NCBI GenBank assembly: GCA_964017185.1
Contig: OZ024871.1
Span: 9,416,214-9,480,213 of the forward strand
DNA: 64,000 nt
Direction: 5' to 3'
DNA from: Rugalucina vietnamica
Taxonomy: Eukaryota > Mollusca > Bivalvia > Lucinida > Lucinidae
In this document: positions 38,141-53,800 of the stretch, in pieces
How positions within the stretch are numbered: position 1 is the stretch's first letter
How the letters are laid out: every line of letters starts with the position of its first letter
The notes under the pieces: generated by a model
Seen by the model: only the letters and a program-made list of their open reading frames with translations
Told to the model about the DNA's origin: nothing
Database searches by the model: none
Translations under genes and position numbers: made by a program

Positions 38141-38890
38141 TAAATCATTTGTCTCGTAAAGCTTGGGTTCGCTGTTTTACTATGATCCATGTGAGTTTTA
38201 CGCATTTTCACAGTCACATGGCTCATTTACCCCTTATAATGCATGGTTGCTATGGAAAATTCGTTGTTTTACAATTTTCCACAATAAAATGGGGGTATAC
38301 AGGTCTAGAAAAAGTATGTCTGTAATACCAAAAAATACGTGGCTGGAACATTTCATCTGACATTTTGCATTGTCTAAATATTCGTGTAACATTCTGAAGA
38401 ATAAAATGATACATTAATAAAATACAATGCAAATTAGGTTAGATTTACTCAGCATTATTTCTCAAAATCGCAAATTAGAACAAATACGCTAAAATGAGGT
38501 GGGTGAGCATGTTTGCGAGTAAATGATTTGTATTGTAAGGAGTGTATGTGCTGTTTTACAAGGAATCATGTGTGTTTTACGCATTTAGACAGTTATGTGG
38601 ATCGTTTTACCTGTCATAACGCATGGTTGCTATGGAAAATTCGTATTTCCAATTTTCTTCAATAAATTGGGGGTATACCTAGAAAATGTATGCTAATTAT
38701 TGTGCACATGCGTTTTTTGAACATTTTATCTGATGTTTTGTGTTGTACACATATTTATGCAACATGTTGAAGAATAACATGATGCATAAATGGAATACAA
38801 TACAAATTAGGGTCGATTTTCTTATCAGTATTTCTCAAAATCGCAAATTCAAGCCACTTGGTAAAAATGAGGTGGGTGGGCATGCTTAAT
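38141..38890. repeat. Two 379-bp subrepeats within the satellite unit (first unit shown)
   Basis: TAAATCATTTGT at 38141 and TAAATGATTTGT at 38520 start two diverged copies. Both carry CTGTTTTAC, CGCATGGTTGCTATGGAAAA-like sequence, TTGGGGGTATAC-like sequence, and TTTCTCAAAATCGCAAATT, and both end GAGGTGGGTG. The pair is conserved in all units, so this duplication predates the array. Confidence 0.8.
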
Positions 38891-41800
38891 TGGCCATAAT
38901 CGGAAAACCAGTTAACCGATCTCACTCAAACTTTGCATAAATGCTACACGTATAGTAAGTTTGCACAAAATACGTTCCTTTGATAGAATACAGCAAATTA
39001 AGGAATCAATTTAGGGTACACACTACTAAATATTCATGAGTACTCGCCCCGCCTTTTTCGGGGAGAGCATTTACTTTGTATTAGAGACAAAAATGACGTC
39101 ACCTGTCAATAATCGTTGATTGATTTCCGCTGTGAAGTGTTTGTTTTAAAACTTGAAACATGCGCCGTTTCGAATGCCATGTTTTAGTCGATAAATCCCG
39201 GTATCGGATGGGAACGGGACGGACTTTTCTGCATGAAGCCCTCTGAAGACCCACCCGCATTACGAAACATGGTTTCTGAGGGTGCTTCCGTTTAACGGGA
39301 CATAGCTTTGAATTGAGTAGGTAAACATGCTATTAATTTTCATTTAAATTAATGGGCTATGATGAACGTTTAAAATGAGACCAGTCTTGTGAATTTTGTA
39401 TGTCTAGTTTTCGAGCTAGGTGACAAAACGTTAACATTGTCACCTATGGAAAACCTAATGGTGAAATGCAACCTAAAGGGAGATTGACGAGACAAGACTA
39501 TTGCTTGGCTTTTCCTCTCTCTTGCGAAAATTACTGACTACAGCCGGTATGTGTCTCTTCTTTTCTGGAAAACACTCTCTTCTGAATGAAATCCATACAC
39601 AGAGTCCATGAGAAAGCGAAAAATTCATTGATTTTAGTGTCATTTTTGTAATGGGGTCCAAGCACTCGTTTTGTGGTCCTACAGTCTTTCACGTTGGGGT
39701 AGGGGGTGGGGATAAAGAAATGGCAAAGTGGCTCTTGTTGTTAATACTATGTAACAGCCAACTTTTCCTGGAACGAAAGCAGTGTCATGTGGCTGTAACA
39801 AAATGCGACTTGGTAACATAGAAACTAATTTGATGTCGAAACTCGGCTTCAAGCAGAATCAAGCATCTACTGAGAACAGGCTTATTCGTGGCCTACTTAT
39901 ACATAAAATGTCATATTGCCAGTAAATCATTTGTCTCGTAAAGCTTGGGTTCGCTGTTTTACTATGATCCATGTGAGTTTTACGCATTTTCACAGTCACA
40001 TGGCTCATTTACCCCTTATAATGCATGGTTGCTATGGAAAATTCGTTGTTTTACAATTTTCCACAATAAAATGGGGGTATACAGGTCTAGAAAAAGTATG
40101 TCTGTAATACCAAAAAATACGTGGCTGGAACATTTCATCTGACATTTTGCATTGTCTAAATATTCGTGTAACATTCTGAAGAATAAAATGATACATTAAT
40201 AAAATACAATGCAAATTAGGTTAGATTTACTCAGCATTATTTCTCAAAATCGCAAATTAGAACAAATACGCTAAAATGAGGTGGGTGAGCATGTTTGCGA
40301 GTAAATGATTTGTATTGTAAGGAGTGTATGTGCTGTTTTACAAGGAATCATGTGTGTTTTACGCATTTAGACAGTTATGTGGATCGTTTTACCTGTCATA
40401 ACGCATGGTTGCTATGGAAAATTCGTATTTCCAATTTTCTTCAATAAATTGGGGGTATACCTAGAAAATGTATGCTAATTATTGTGCACATGCGTTTTTT
40501 GAACATTTTATCTGATGTTTTGTGTTGTACACATATTTATGCAACATGTTGAAGAATAACATGATGCATAAATGGAATACAATACAAATTAGGGTCGATT
40601 TTCTTATCAGTATTTCTCAAAATCGCAAATTCAAGCCACTTGGTAAAAATGAGGTGGGTGGGCATGCTTAATTGGCCATAATCGGAAAACCAGTTAACCG
40701 ATCTCACTCAAACTTTGCATAAATGCTACACGTATAGTAAGTTTGCACAAAATACGTTCCTTTGATAGAATACAGCAAATTAAGGAATCAATTTAGGGTA
40801 CACACTACTAAATATTCATGAGTACTCGCCCCGCCTTTTTCGGGGAGAGCATTTACTTTGTATTAGAGACAAAAATGACGTCACCTGTCAATAATCGTTG
40901 ATTGATTTCCGCTGTGAAGTGTTTGTTTTAAAACTTGAAACATGCGCCGTTTCGAATGCCATGTTTTAGTCGATAAATCCCGGTATCGGATGGGAACGGG
41001 ACGGACTTTTCTGCATGAAGCCCTCTGAAGACCCACCCGCATTACGAAACATGGTTTCTGAGGGTGCTTCCGTTTAACGGGACATAGCTTTGAATTGAGT
41101 AGGTAAACATGCTATTAATTTTCATTTAAATTAATGGGCTATGATGAACGTTTAAAATGAGACCAGTCTTGTGAATTTTGTATGTCTAGTTTTCGAGCTA
41201 GGTGACAAAACGTTAACATTGTCACCTATGGAAAACCTAATGGTGAAATGCAACCTAAAGGGAGATTGACGAGACAAGACTATTGCTTGGCTTTTCCTCT
41301 CTCTTGCGAAAATTACTGACTACAGCCGGTATGTGTCTCTTCTTTTCTGGAAAACACTCTCTTCTGAATGAAATCCATACACAGAGTCCATGAGAAAGCG
41401 AAAAATTCATTGATTTTAGTGTCATTTTTGTAATGGGGTCCAAGCACTCGTTTTGTGGTCCTACAGTCTTTCACGTTGGGGTAGGGGGTGGGGATAAAGA
41501 AATGGCAAAGTGGCTCTTGTTGTTAATACTATGTAACAGCCAACTTTTCCTGGAACGAAAGCAGTGTCATGTGGCTGTAACAAAATGCGACTTGGTAACA
41601 TAGAAACTAATTTGATGTCGAAACTCGGCTTCAAGCAGAATCAAGCATCTACTGAGAACAGGCTTATTCGTGGCCTACTTATACATAAAATGTCATATTG
41701 CCAGTAAATCATTTGTCTCGTAAAGCTTGGGTTCGCTGTTTTACTATGATCCATGTGAGTTTTACGCATTTTCACAGTCACATGGCTCATTTACCCCTTA

Positions 41801-44800
41801 TAATGCATGGTTGCTATGGAAAATTCGTTGTTTTACAATTTTCCACAATAAAATGGGGGTATACAGGTCTAGAAAAAGTATGTCTGTAATACCAAAAAAT
41901 ACGTGGCTGGAACATTTCATCTGACATTTTGCATTGTCTAAATATTCGTGTAACATTCTGAAGAATAAAATGATACATTAATAAAATACAATGCAAATTA
42001 GGTTAGATTTACTCAGCATTATTTCTCAAAATCGCAAATTAGAACAAATACGCTAAAATGAGGTGGGTGAGCATGTTTGCGAGTAAATGATTTGTATTGT
42101 AAGGAGTGTATGTGCTGTTTTACAAGGAATCATGTGTGTTTTACGCATTTAGACAGTTATGTGGATCGTTTTACCTGTCATAACGCATGGTTGCTATGGA
42201 AAATTCGTATTTCCAATTTTCTTCAATAAATTGGGGGTATACCTAGAAAATGTATGCTAATTATTGTGCACATGCGTTTTTTGAACATTTTATCTGATGT
42301 TTTGTGTTGTACACATATTTATGCAACATGTTGAAGAATAACATGATGCATAAATGGAATACAATACAAATTAGGGTCGATTTTCTTATCAGTATTTCTC
42401 AAAATCGCAAATTCAAGCCACTTGGTAAAAATGAGGTGGGTGGGCATGCTTAATTGGCCATAATCGGAAAACCAGTTAACCGATCTCACTCAAACTTTGC
42501 ATAAATGCTACACGTATAGTAAGTTTGCACAAAATACGTTCCTTTGATAGAATACAGCAAATTAAGGAATCAATTTAGGGTACACACTACTAAATATTCA
42601 TGAGTACTCGCCCCGCCTTTTTCGGGGAGAGCATTTACTTTGTATTAGAGACAAAAATGACGTCACCTGTCAATAATCGTTGATTGATTTCCGCTGTGAA
42701 GTGTTTGTTTTAAAACTTGAAACATGCGCCGTTTCGAATGCCATGTTTTAGTCGATAAATCCCGGTATCGGATGGGAACGGGACGGACTTTTCTGCATGA
42801 AGCCCTCTGAAGACCCACCCGCATTACGAAACATGGTTTCTGAGGGTGCTTCCGTTTAACGGGACATAGCTTTGAATTGAGTAGGTAAACATGCTATTAA
42901 TTTTCATTTAAATTAATGGGCTATGATGAACGTTTAAAATGAGACCAGTCTTGTGAATTTTGTATGTCTAGTTTTCGAGCTAGGTGACAAAACGTTAACA
43001 TTGTCACCTATGGAAAACCTAATGGTGAAATGCAACCTAAAGGGAGATTGACGAGACAAGACTATTGCTTGGCTTTTCCTCTCTCTTGCGAAAATTACTG
43101 ACTACAGCCGGTATGTGTCTCTTCTTTTCTGGAAAACACTCTCTTCTGAATGAAATCCATACACAGAGTCCATGAGAAAGCGAAAAATTCATTGATTTTA
43201 GTGTCATTTTTGTAATGGGGTCCAAGCACTCGTTTTGTGGTCCTACAGTCTTTCACGTTGGGGTAGGGGGTGGGGATAAAGAAATGGCAAAGTGGCTCTT
43301 GTTGTTAATACTATGTAACAGCCAACTTTTCCTGGAACGAAAGCAGTGTCATGTGGCTGTAACAAAATGCGACTTGGTAACATAGAAACTAATTTGATGT
43401 CGAAACTCGGCTTCAAGCAGAATCAAGCATCTACTGAGAACAGGCTTATTCGTGGCCTACTTATACATAAAATGTCATATTGCCAGTAAATCATTTGTCT
43501 CGTAAAGCTTGGGTTCGCTGTTTTACTATGATCCATGTGAGTTTTACGCATTTTCACAGTCACATGGCTCATTTACCCCTTATAATGCATGGTTGCTATG
43601 GAAAATTCGTTGTTTTACAATTTTCCACAATAAAATGGGGGTATACAGGTCTAGAAAAAGTATGTCTGTAATACCAAAAAATACGTGGCTGGAACATTTC
43701 ATCTGACATTTTGCATTGTCTAAATATTCGTGTAACATTCTGAAGAATAAAATGATACATTAATAAAATACAATGCAAATTAGGTTAGATTTACTCAGCA
43801 TTATTTCTCAAAATCGCAAATTAGAACAAATACGCTAAAATGAGGTGGGTGAGCATGTTTGCGAGTAAATGATTTGTATTGTAAGGAGTGTATGTGCTGT
43901 TTTACAAGGAATCATGTGTGTTTTACGCATTTAGACAGTTATGTGGATCGTTTTACCTGTCATAACGCATGGTTGCTATGGAAAATTCGTATTTCCAATT
44001 TTCTTCAATAAATTGGGGGTATACCTAGAAAATGTATGCTAATTATTGTGCACATGCGTTTTTTGAACATTTTATCTGATGTTTTGTGTTGTACACATAT
44101 TTATGCAACATGTTGAAGAATAACATGATGCATAAATGGAATACAATACAAATTAGGGTCGATTTTCTTATCAGTATTTCTCAAAATCGCAAATTCAAGC
44201 CACTTGGTAAAAATGAGGTGGGTGGGCATGCTTAATTGGCCATAATCGGAAAACCAGTTAACCGATCTCACTCAAACTTTGCATAAATGCTACACGTATA
44301 GTAAGTTTGCACAAAATACGTTCCTTTGATAGAATACAGCAAATTAAGGAATCAATTTAGGGTACACACTACTAAATATTCATGAGTACTCGCCCCGCCT
44401 TTTTCGGGGAGAGCATTTACTTTGTATTAGAGACAAAAATGACGTCACCTGTCAATAATCGTTGATTGATTTCCGCTGTGAAGTGTTTGTTTTAAAACTT
44501 GAAACATGCGCCGTTTCGAATGCCATGTTTTAGTCGATAAATCCCGGTATCGGATGGGAACGGGACGGACTTTTCTGCATGAAGCCCTCTGAAGACCCAC
44601 CCGCATTACGAAACATGGTTTCTGAGGGTGCTTCCGTTTAACGGGACATAGCTTTGAATTGAGTAGGTAAACATGCTATTAATTTTCATTTAAATTAATG
44701 GGCTATGATGAACGTTTAAAATGAGACCAGTCTTGTGAATTTTGTATGTCTAGTTTTCGAGCTAGGTGACAAAACGTTAACATTGTCACCTATGGAAAAC

Positions 44801-47800
44801 CTAATGGTGAAATGCAACCTAAAGGGAGATTGACGAGACAAGACTATTGCTTGGCTTTTCCTCTCTCTTGCGAAAATTACTGACTACAGCCGGTATGTGT
44901 CTCTTCTTTTCTGGAAAACACTCTCTTCTGAATGAAATCCATACACAGAGTCCATGAGAAAGCGAAAAATTCATTGATTTTAGTGTCATTTTTGTAATGG
45001 GGTCCAAGCACTCGTTTTGTGGTCCTACAGTCTTTCACGTTGGGGTAGGGGGTGGGGATAAAGAAATGGCAAAGTGGCTCTTGTTGTTAATACTATGTAA
45101 CAGCCAACTTTTCCTGGAACGAAAGCAGTGTCATGTGGCTGTAACAAAATGCGACTTGGTAACATAGAAACTAATTTGATGTCGAAACTCGGCTTCAAGC
45201 AGAATCAAGCATCTACTGAGAACAGGCTTATTCGTGGCCTACTTATACATAAAATGTCATATTGCCAGTAAATCATTTGTCTCGTAAAGCTTGGGTTCGC
45301 TGTTTTACTATGATCCATGTGAGTTTTACGCATTTTCACAGTCACATGGCTCATTTACCCCTTATAATGCATGGTTGCTATGGAAAATTCGTTGTTTTAC
45401 AATTTTCCACAATAAAATGGGGGTATACAGGTCTAGAAAAAGTATGTCTGTAATACCAAAAAATACGTGGCTGGAACATTTCATCTGACATTTTGCATTG
45501 TCTAAATATTCGTGTAACATTCTGAAGAATAAAATGATACATTAATAAAATACAATGCAAATTAGGTTAGATTTACTCAGCATTATTTCTCAAAATCGCA
45601 AATTAGAACAAATACGCTAAAATGAGGTGGGTGAGCATGTTTGCGAGTAAATGATTTGTATTGTAAGGAGTGTATGTGCTGTTTTACAAGGAATCATGTG
45701 TGTTTTACGCATTTAGACAGTTATGTGGATCGTTTTACCTGTCATAACGCATGGTTGCTATGGAAAATTCGTATTTCCAATTTTCTTCAATAAATTGGGG
45801 GTATACCTAGAAAATGTATGCTAATTATTGTGCACATGCGTTTTTTGAACATTTTATCTGATGTTTTGTGTTGTACACATATTTATGCAACATGTTGAAG
45901 AATAACATGATGCATAAATGGAATACAATACATATTAGGGTCGATTTTCTTATCAGTATTTCTCAAAATCGCAAATTCAAGCCACTTGGTAAAAATGAGG
46001 TGGGTGGGCATGCTTAATTGGCCATAATCGGAAAACCAGTTAACCGATCTCACTCAAACTTTGCATAAATGCTACACGTATAGTAAGTTTGCACAAAATA
46101 CGTTCCTTTGATAGAATACAGCAAATTAAGGAATCAATTTAGGGTACACACTACTAAATATTCATGAGTACTCGCCCCGCCTTTTTCGGGGAGAGCATTT
46201 ACTTTGTATTAGAGACAAAAATGACGTCACCTGTCAATAATCGTTGATTGATTTCCGCTGTGAAGTGTTTGTTTTAAAACTTGAAACATGCGCCGTTTCG
46301 AATGCCATGTTTTAGTCGATAAATCCCGGTATCGGATGGGAACGGGACGGACTTTTCTGCATGAAGCCCTCTGAAGACCCACCCGCATTACGAAACATGG
46401 TTTCTGAGGGTGCTTCCGTTTAACGGGACATAGCTTTGAATTGAGTAGGTAAACATGCTATTAATTTTCATTTAAATTAATGGGCTATGATGAACGTTTA
46501 AAATGAGACCAGTCTTGTGAATTTTGTATGTCTAGTTTTCGAGCTAGGTGACAAAACGTTAACATTGTCACCTATGGAAAACCTAATGGTGAAATGCAAC
46601 CTAAAGGGAGATTGACGAGACAAGACTATTGCTTGGCTTTTCCTCTCTCTTGCGAAAATTACTGACTACAGCCGGTATGTGTCTCTTCTTTTCTGGAAAA
46701 CACTCTCTTCTGAATGAAATCCATACACAGAGTCCATGAGAAAGCGAAAAATTCATTGATTTTAGTGTCATTTTTGTAATGGGGTCCAAGCACTCGTTTT
46801 GTGGTCCTACAGTCTTTCACGTTGGGGTAGGGGGTGGGGATAAAGAAATGGCAAAGTGGCTCTTGTTGTTAATACTATGTAACAGCCAACTTTTCCTGGA
46901 ACGAAAGCAGTGTCATGTGGCTGTAACAAAATGCGACTTGGTAACATAGAAACTAATTTGATGTCGAAACTCGGCTTCAAGCAGAATCAAGCATCTACTG
47001 AGAACAGGCTTATTCGTGGCCTACTTATACATAAAATGTCATATTGCCAGTAAATCATTTGTCTCGTAAAGCTTGGGTTCGCTGTTTTACTATGATCCAT
47101 GTGAGTTTTACGCATTTTCACAGTCACATGGCTCATTTACCCCTTATAATGCATGGTTGCTATGGAAAATTCGTTGTTTTACAATTTTCCACAATAAAAT
47201 GGGGGTATACAGGTCTAGAAAAAGTATGTCTGTAATACCAAAAAATACGTGGCTGGAACATTTCATCTGACATTTTGCATTGTCTAAATATTCGTGTAAC
47301 ATTCTGAAGAATAAAATGATACATTAATAAAATACAATGCAAATTAGGTTAGATTTACTCAGCATTATTTCTCAAAATCGCAAATTAGAACAAATACGCT
47401 AAAATGAGGTGGGTGAGCATGTTTGCGAGTAAATGATTTGTATTGTAAGGAGTGTATGTGCTGTTTTACAAGGAATCATGTGTGTTTTACGCATTTAGAC
47501 AGTTATGTGGATCGTTTTACCTGTCATAACGCATGGTTGCTATGGAAAATTCGTATTTCCAATTTTCTTCAATAAATTGGGGGTATACCTAGAAAATGTA
47601 TGCTAATTATTGTGCACATGCGTTTTTTGAACATTTTATCTGATGTTTTGTGTTGTACACATATTTATGCAACATGTTGAAGAATAACATGATGCATAAA
47701 TGGAATACAATACAAATTAGGGTCGATTTTCTTATCAGTATTTCTCAAAATCGCAAATTCAAGCCACTTGGTAAAAATGAGGTGGGTGGGCATGCTTAAT

Positions 47801-50800
47801 TGGCCATAATCGGAAAACCAGTTAACCGATCTCACTCAAACTTTGCATAAATGCTACACGTATAGTAAGTTTGCACAAAATACGTTCCTTTGATAGAATA
47901 CAGCAAATTAAGGAATCAATTTAGGGTACACACTACTAAATATTCATGAGTACTCGCCCCGCCTTTTTCGGGGAGAGCATTTACTTTGTATTAGAGACAA
48001 AAATGACGTCACCTGTCAATAATCGTTGATTGATTTCCGCTGTGAAGTGTTTGTTTTAAAACTTGAAACATGCGCCGTTTCGAATGCCATGTTTTAGTCG
48101 ATAAATCCCGGTATCGGATGGGAACGGGACGGACTTTTCTGCATGAAGCCCTCTGAAGACCCACCCGCATTACGAAACATGGTTTCTGAGGGTGCTTCCG
48201 TTTAACGGGACATAGCTTTGAATTGAGTAGGTAAACATGCTATTAATTTTCATTTAAATTAATGGGCTATGATGAACGTTTAAAATGAGACCAGTCTTGT
48301 GAATTTTGTATGTCTAGTTTTCGAGCTAGGTGACAAAACGTTAACATTGTCACCTATGGAAAACCTAATGGTGAAATGCAACCTAAAGGGAGATTGACGA
48401 GACAAGACTATTGCTTGGCTTTTCCTCTCTCTTGCGAAAATTACTGACTACAGCCGGTATGTGTCTCTTCTTTTCTGGAAAACACTCTCTTCTGAATGAA
48501 ATCCATACACAGAGTCCATGAGAAAGCGAAAAATTCATTGATTTTAGTGTCATTTTTGTAATGGGGTCCAAGCACTCGTTTTGTGGTCCTACAGTCTTTC
48601 ACGTTGGGGTAGGGGGTGGGGATAAAGAAATGGCAAAGTGGCTCTTGTTGTTAATACTATGTAACAGCCAACTTTTCCTGGAACGAAAGCAGTGTCATGT
48701 GGCTGTAACAAAATGCGACTTGGTAACATAGAAACTAATTTGATGTCGAAACTCGGCTTCAAGCAGAATCAAGCATCTACTGAGAACAGGCTTATTCGTG
48801 GCCTACTTATACATAAAATGTCATATTGCCAGTAAATCATTTGTCTCGTAAAGCTTGGGTTCGCTGTTTTACTATGATCCATGTGAGTTTTACGCATTTT
48901 CACAGTCACATGGCTCATTTACCCCTTATAATGCATGGTTGCTATGGAAAATTCGTTGTTTTACAATTTTCCACAATAAAATGGGGGTATACAGGTCTAG
49001 AAAAAGTATGTCTGTAATACCAAAAAATACGTGGCTGGAACATTTCATCTGACATTTTGCATTGTCTAAATATTCGTGTAACATTCTGAAGAATAAAATG
49101 ATACATTAATAAAATACAATGCAAATTAGGTTAGATTTACTCAGCATTATTTCTCAAAATCGCAAATTAGAACAAATACGCTAAAATGAGGTGGGTGAGC
49201 ATGTTTGCGAGTAAATGATTTGTATTGTAAGGAGTGTATGTGCTGTTTTACAAGGAATCATGTGTGTTTTACGCATTTAGACAGTTATGTGGATCGTTTT
49301 ACCTGTCATAACGCATGGTTGCTATGGAAAATTCGTATTTCCAATTTTCTTCAATAAATTGGGGGTATACCTAGAAAATGTATGCTAATTATTGTGCACA
49401 TGCGTTTTTTGAACATTTTATCTGATGTTTTGTGTTGTACACATATTTATGCAACATGTTGAAGAATAACATGATGCATAAATGGAATACAATACAAATT
49501 AGGGTCGATTTTCTTATCAGTATTTCTCAAAATCGCAAATTCAAGCCACTTGGTAAAAATGAGGTGGGTGGGCATGCTTAATTGGCCATAATCGGAAAAC
49601 CAGTTAACCGATCTCACTCAAACTTTGCATAAATGCTACACGTATAGTAAGTTTGCACAAAATACGTTCCTTTGATAGAATACAGCAAATTAAGGAATCA
49701 ATTTAGGGTACACACTACTAAATATTCATGAGTACTCGCCCCGCCTTTTTCGGGGAGAGCATTTACTTTGTATTAGAGACAAAAATGACGTCACCTGTCA
49801 ATAATCGTTGATTGATTTCCGCTGTGAAGTGTTTGTTTTAAAACTTGAAACATGCGCCGTTTCGAATGCCATGTTTTAGTCGATAAATCCCGGTATCGGA
49901 TGGGAACGGGACGGACTTTTCTGCATGAAGCCCTCTGAAGACCCACCCGCATTACGAAACATGGTTTCTGAGGGTGCTTCCGTTTAACGGGACATAGCTT
50001 TGAATTGAGTAGGTAAACATGCTATTAATTTTCATTTAAATTAATGGGCTATGATGAACGTTTAAAATGAGACCAGTCTTGTGAATTTTGTATGTCTAGT
50101 TTTCGAGCTAGGTGACAAAACGTTAACATTGTCACCTATGGAAAACCTAATGGTGAAATGCAACCTAAAGGGAGATTGACGAGACAAGACTATTGCTTGG
50201 CTTTTCCTCTCTCTTGCGAAAATTACTGACTACAGCCGGTATGTGTCTCTTCTTTTCTGGAAAACACTCTCTTCTGAATGAAATCCATACACAGAGTCCA
50301 TGAGAAAGCGAAAAATTCATTGATTTTAGTGTCATTTTTGTAATGGGGTCCAAGCACTCGTTTTGTGGTCCTACAGTCTTTCACGTTGGGGTAGGGGGTG
50401 GGGATAAAGAAATGGCAAAGTGGCTCTTGTTGTTAATACTATGTAACAGCCAACTTTTCCTGGAACGAAAGCAGTGTCATGTGGCTGTAACAAAATGCGA
50501 CTTGGTAACATAGAAACTAATTTGATGTCGAAACTCGGCTTCAAGCAGAATCAAGCATCTACTGAGAACAGGCTTATTCGTGGCCTACTTATACATAAAA
50601 TGTCATATTGCCAGTAAATCATTTGTCTCGTAAAGCTTGGGTTCGCTGTTTTACTATGATCCATGTGAGTTTTACGCATTTTCACAGTCACATGGCTCAT
50701 TTACCCCTTATAATGCATGGTTGCTATGGAAAATTCGTTGTTTTACAATTTTCCACAATAAAATGGGGGTATACAGGTCTAGAAAAAGTATGTCTGTAAT

Positions 50801-53800
50801 ACCAAAAAATACGTGGCTGGAACATTTCATCTGACATTTTGCATTGTCTAAATATTCGTGTAACATTCTGAAGAATAAAATGATACATTAATAAAATACA
50901 ATGCAAATTAGGTTAGATTTACTCAGCATTATTTCTCAAAATCGCAAATTAGAACAAATACGCTAAAATGAGGTGGGTGAGCATGTTTGCGAGTAAATGA
51001 TTTGTATTGTAAGGAGTGTATGTGCTGTTTTACAAGGAATCATGTGTGTTTTACGCATTTAGACAGTTATGTGGATCGTTTTACCTGTCATAACGCATGG
51101 TTGCTATGGAAAATTCGTATTTCCAATTTTCTTCAATAAATTGGGGGTATACCTAGAAAATGTATGCTAATTATTGTGCACATGCGTTTTTTGAACATTT
51201 TATCTGATGTTTTGTGTTGTACACATATTTATGCAACATGTTGAAGAATAACATGATGCATAAATGGAATACAATACATATTAGGGTCGATTTTCTTATC
51301 AGTATTTCTCAAAATCGCAAATTCAAGCCACTTGGTAAAAATGAGGTGGGTGGGCATGCTTAATTGGCCATAATCGGAAAACCAGTTAACCGATCTCACT
51401 CAAACTTTGCATAAATGCTACACGTATAGTAAGTTTGCACAAAATACGTTCCTTTGATAGAATACAGCAAATTAAGGAATCAATTTAGGGTACACACTAC
51501 TAAATATTCATGAGTACTCGCCCCGCCTTTTTCGGGGAGAGCATTTACTTTGTATTAGAGACAAAAATGACGTCACCTGTCAATAATCGTTGATTGATTT
51601 CCGCTGTGAAGTGTTTGTTTTAAAACTTGAAACATGCGCCGTTTCGAATGCCATGTTTTAGTCGATAAATCCCGGTATCGGATGGGAACGGGACGGACTT
51701 TTCTGCATGAAGCCCTCTGAAGACCCACCCGCATTACGAAACATGGTTTCTGAGGGTGCTTCCGTTTAACGGGACATAGCTTTGAATTGAGTAGGTAAAC
51801 ATGCTATTAATTTTCATTTAAATTAATGGGCTATGATGAACGTTTAAAATGAGACCAGTCTTGTGAATTTTGTATGTCTAGTTTTCGAGCTAGGTGACAA
51901 AACGTTAACATTGTCACCTATGGAAAACCTAATGGTGAAATGCAACCTAAAGGGAGATTGACGAGACAAGACTATTGCTTGGCTTTTCCTCTCTCTTGCG
52001 AAAATTACTGACTACAGCCGGTATGTGTCTCTTCTTTTCTGGAAAACACTCTCTTCTGAATGAAATCCATACACAGAGTCCATGAGAAAGCGAAAAATTC
52101 ATTGATTTTAGTGTCATTTTTGTAATGGGGCCCAAGCACTCGTTTTGTGGTCCTACAGTCTTTCACGTTGGGGTAGGGGGTGGGGATAAAGAAATGGCAA
52201 AGTGGCTCTTGTTGTTAATACTATGTAACAGCCAACTTTTCCTGGAACGAAAGCAGTGTCATGTGGCTGTAACAAAATGCGACTTGGTAACATAGAAACT
52301 AATTTGATGTCGAAACTCGGCTTCAAGCAGAATCAAGCATCTACTGAGAACAGGCTTATTCGTGGCCTACTTATACATAAAATGTCATATTGCCAGTAAA
52401 TCATTTGTCTCGTAAAGCTTGGGTTCGCTGTTTTACTATGATCCATGTGAGTTTTACGCATTTTCACAGTCACATGGCTCATTTACCCCTTATAATGCAT
52501 GGTTGCTATGGAAAATTCGTTGTTTTACAATTTTCCACAATAAAATGGGGGTATACAGGTCTAGAAAAAGTATGTCTGTAATACCAAAAAATACGTGGCT
52601 GGAACATTTCATCTGACATTTTGCATTGTCTAAATATTCGTGTAACATTCTGAAGAATAAAATGATACATTAATAAAATACAATGCAAATTAGGTTAGAT
52701 TTACTCAGCATTATTTCTCAAAATCGCAAATTAGAACAAATACGCTAAAATGAGGTGGGTGAGCATGTTTGCGAGTAAATGATTTGTATTGTAAGGAGTG
52801 TATGTGCTGTTTTACAAGGAATCATGTGTGTTTTACGCATTTAGACAGTTATGTGGATCGTTTTACCTGTCATAACGCATGGTTGCTATGGAAAATTCGT
52901 ATTTCCAATTTTCTTCAATAAATTGGGGGTATACCTAGAAAATGTATGCTAATTATTGTGCACATGCGTTTTTTGAACATTTTATCTGATGTTTTGTGTT
53001 GTACACATATTTATGCAACATGTTGAAGAATAACATGATGCATAAATGGAATACAATACAAATTAGGGTCGATTTTCTTATCAGTATTTCTCAAAATCGC
53101 AAATTCAAGCCACTTGGTAAAAATGAGGTGGGTGGGCATGCTTAATTGGCCATAATCGGAAAACCAGTTAACCGATCTCACTCAAACTTTGCATAAATGC
53201 TACACGTATAGTAAGTTTGCACAAAATACGTTCCTTTGATAGAATACAGCAAATTAAGGAATCAATTTAGGGTACACACTACTAAATATTCATGAGTACT
53301 CGCCCCGCCTTTTTCGGGGAGAGCATTTACTTTGTATTAGAGACAAAAATGACGTCACCTGTCAATAATCGTTGATTGATTTCCGCTGTGAAGTGTTTGT
53401 TTTAAAACTTGAAACATGCGCCGTTTCGAATGCCATGTTTTAGTCGATAAATCCCGGTATCGGATGGGAACGGGACGGACTTTTCTGCATGAAGCCCTCT
53501 GAAGACCCACCCGCATTACGAAACATGGTTTCTGAGGGTGCTTCCGTTTAACGGGACATAGCTTTGAATTGAGTAGGTAAACATGCTATTAATTTTCATT
53601 TAAATTAATGGGCTATGATGAACGTTTAAAATGAGACCAGTCTTGTGAATTTTGTATGTCTAGTTTTCGAGCTAGGTGACAAAACGTTAACATTGTCACC
53701 TATGGAAAACCTAATGGTGAAATGCAACCTAAAGGGAGATTGACGAGACAAGACTATTGCTTGGCTTTTCCTCTCTCTTGCGAAAATTACTGACTACAGC

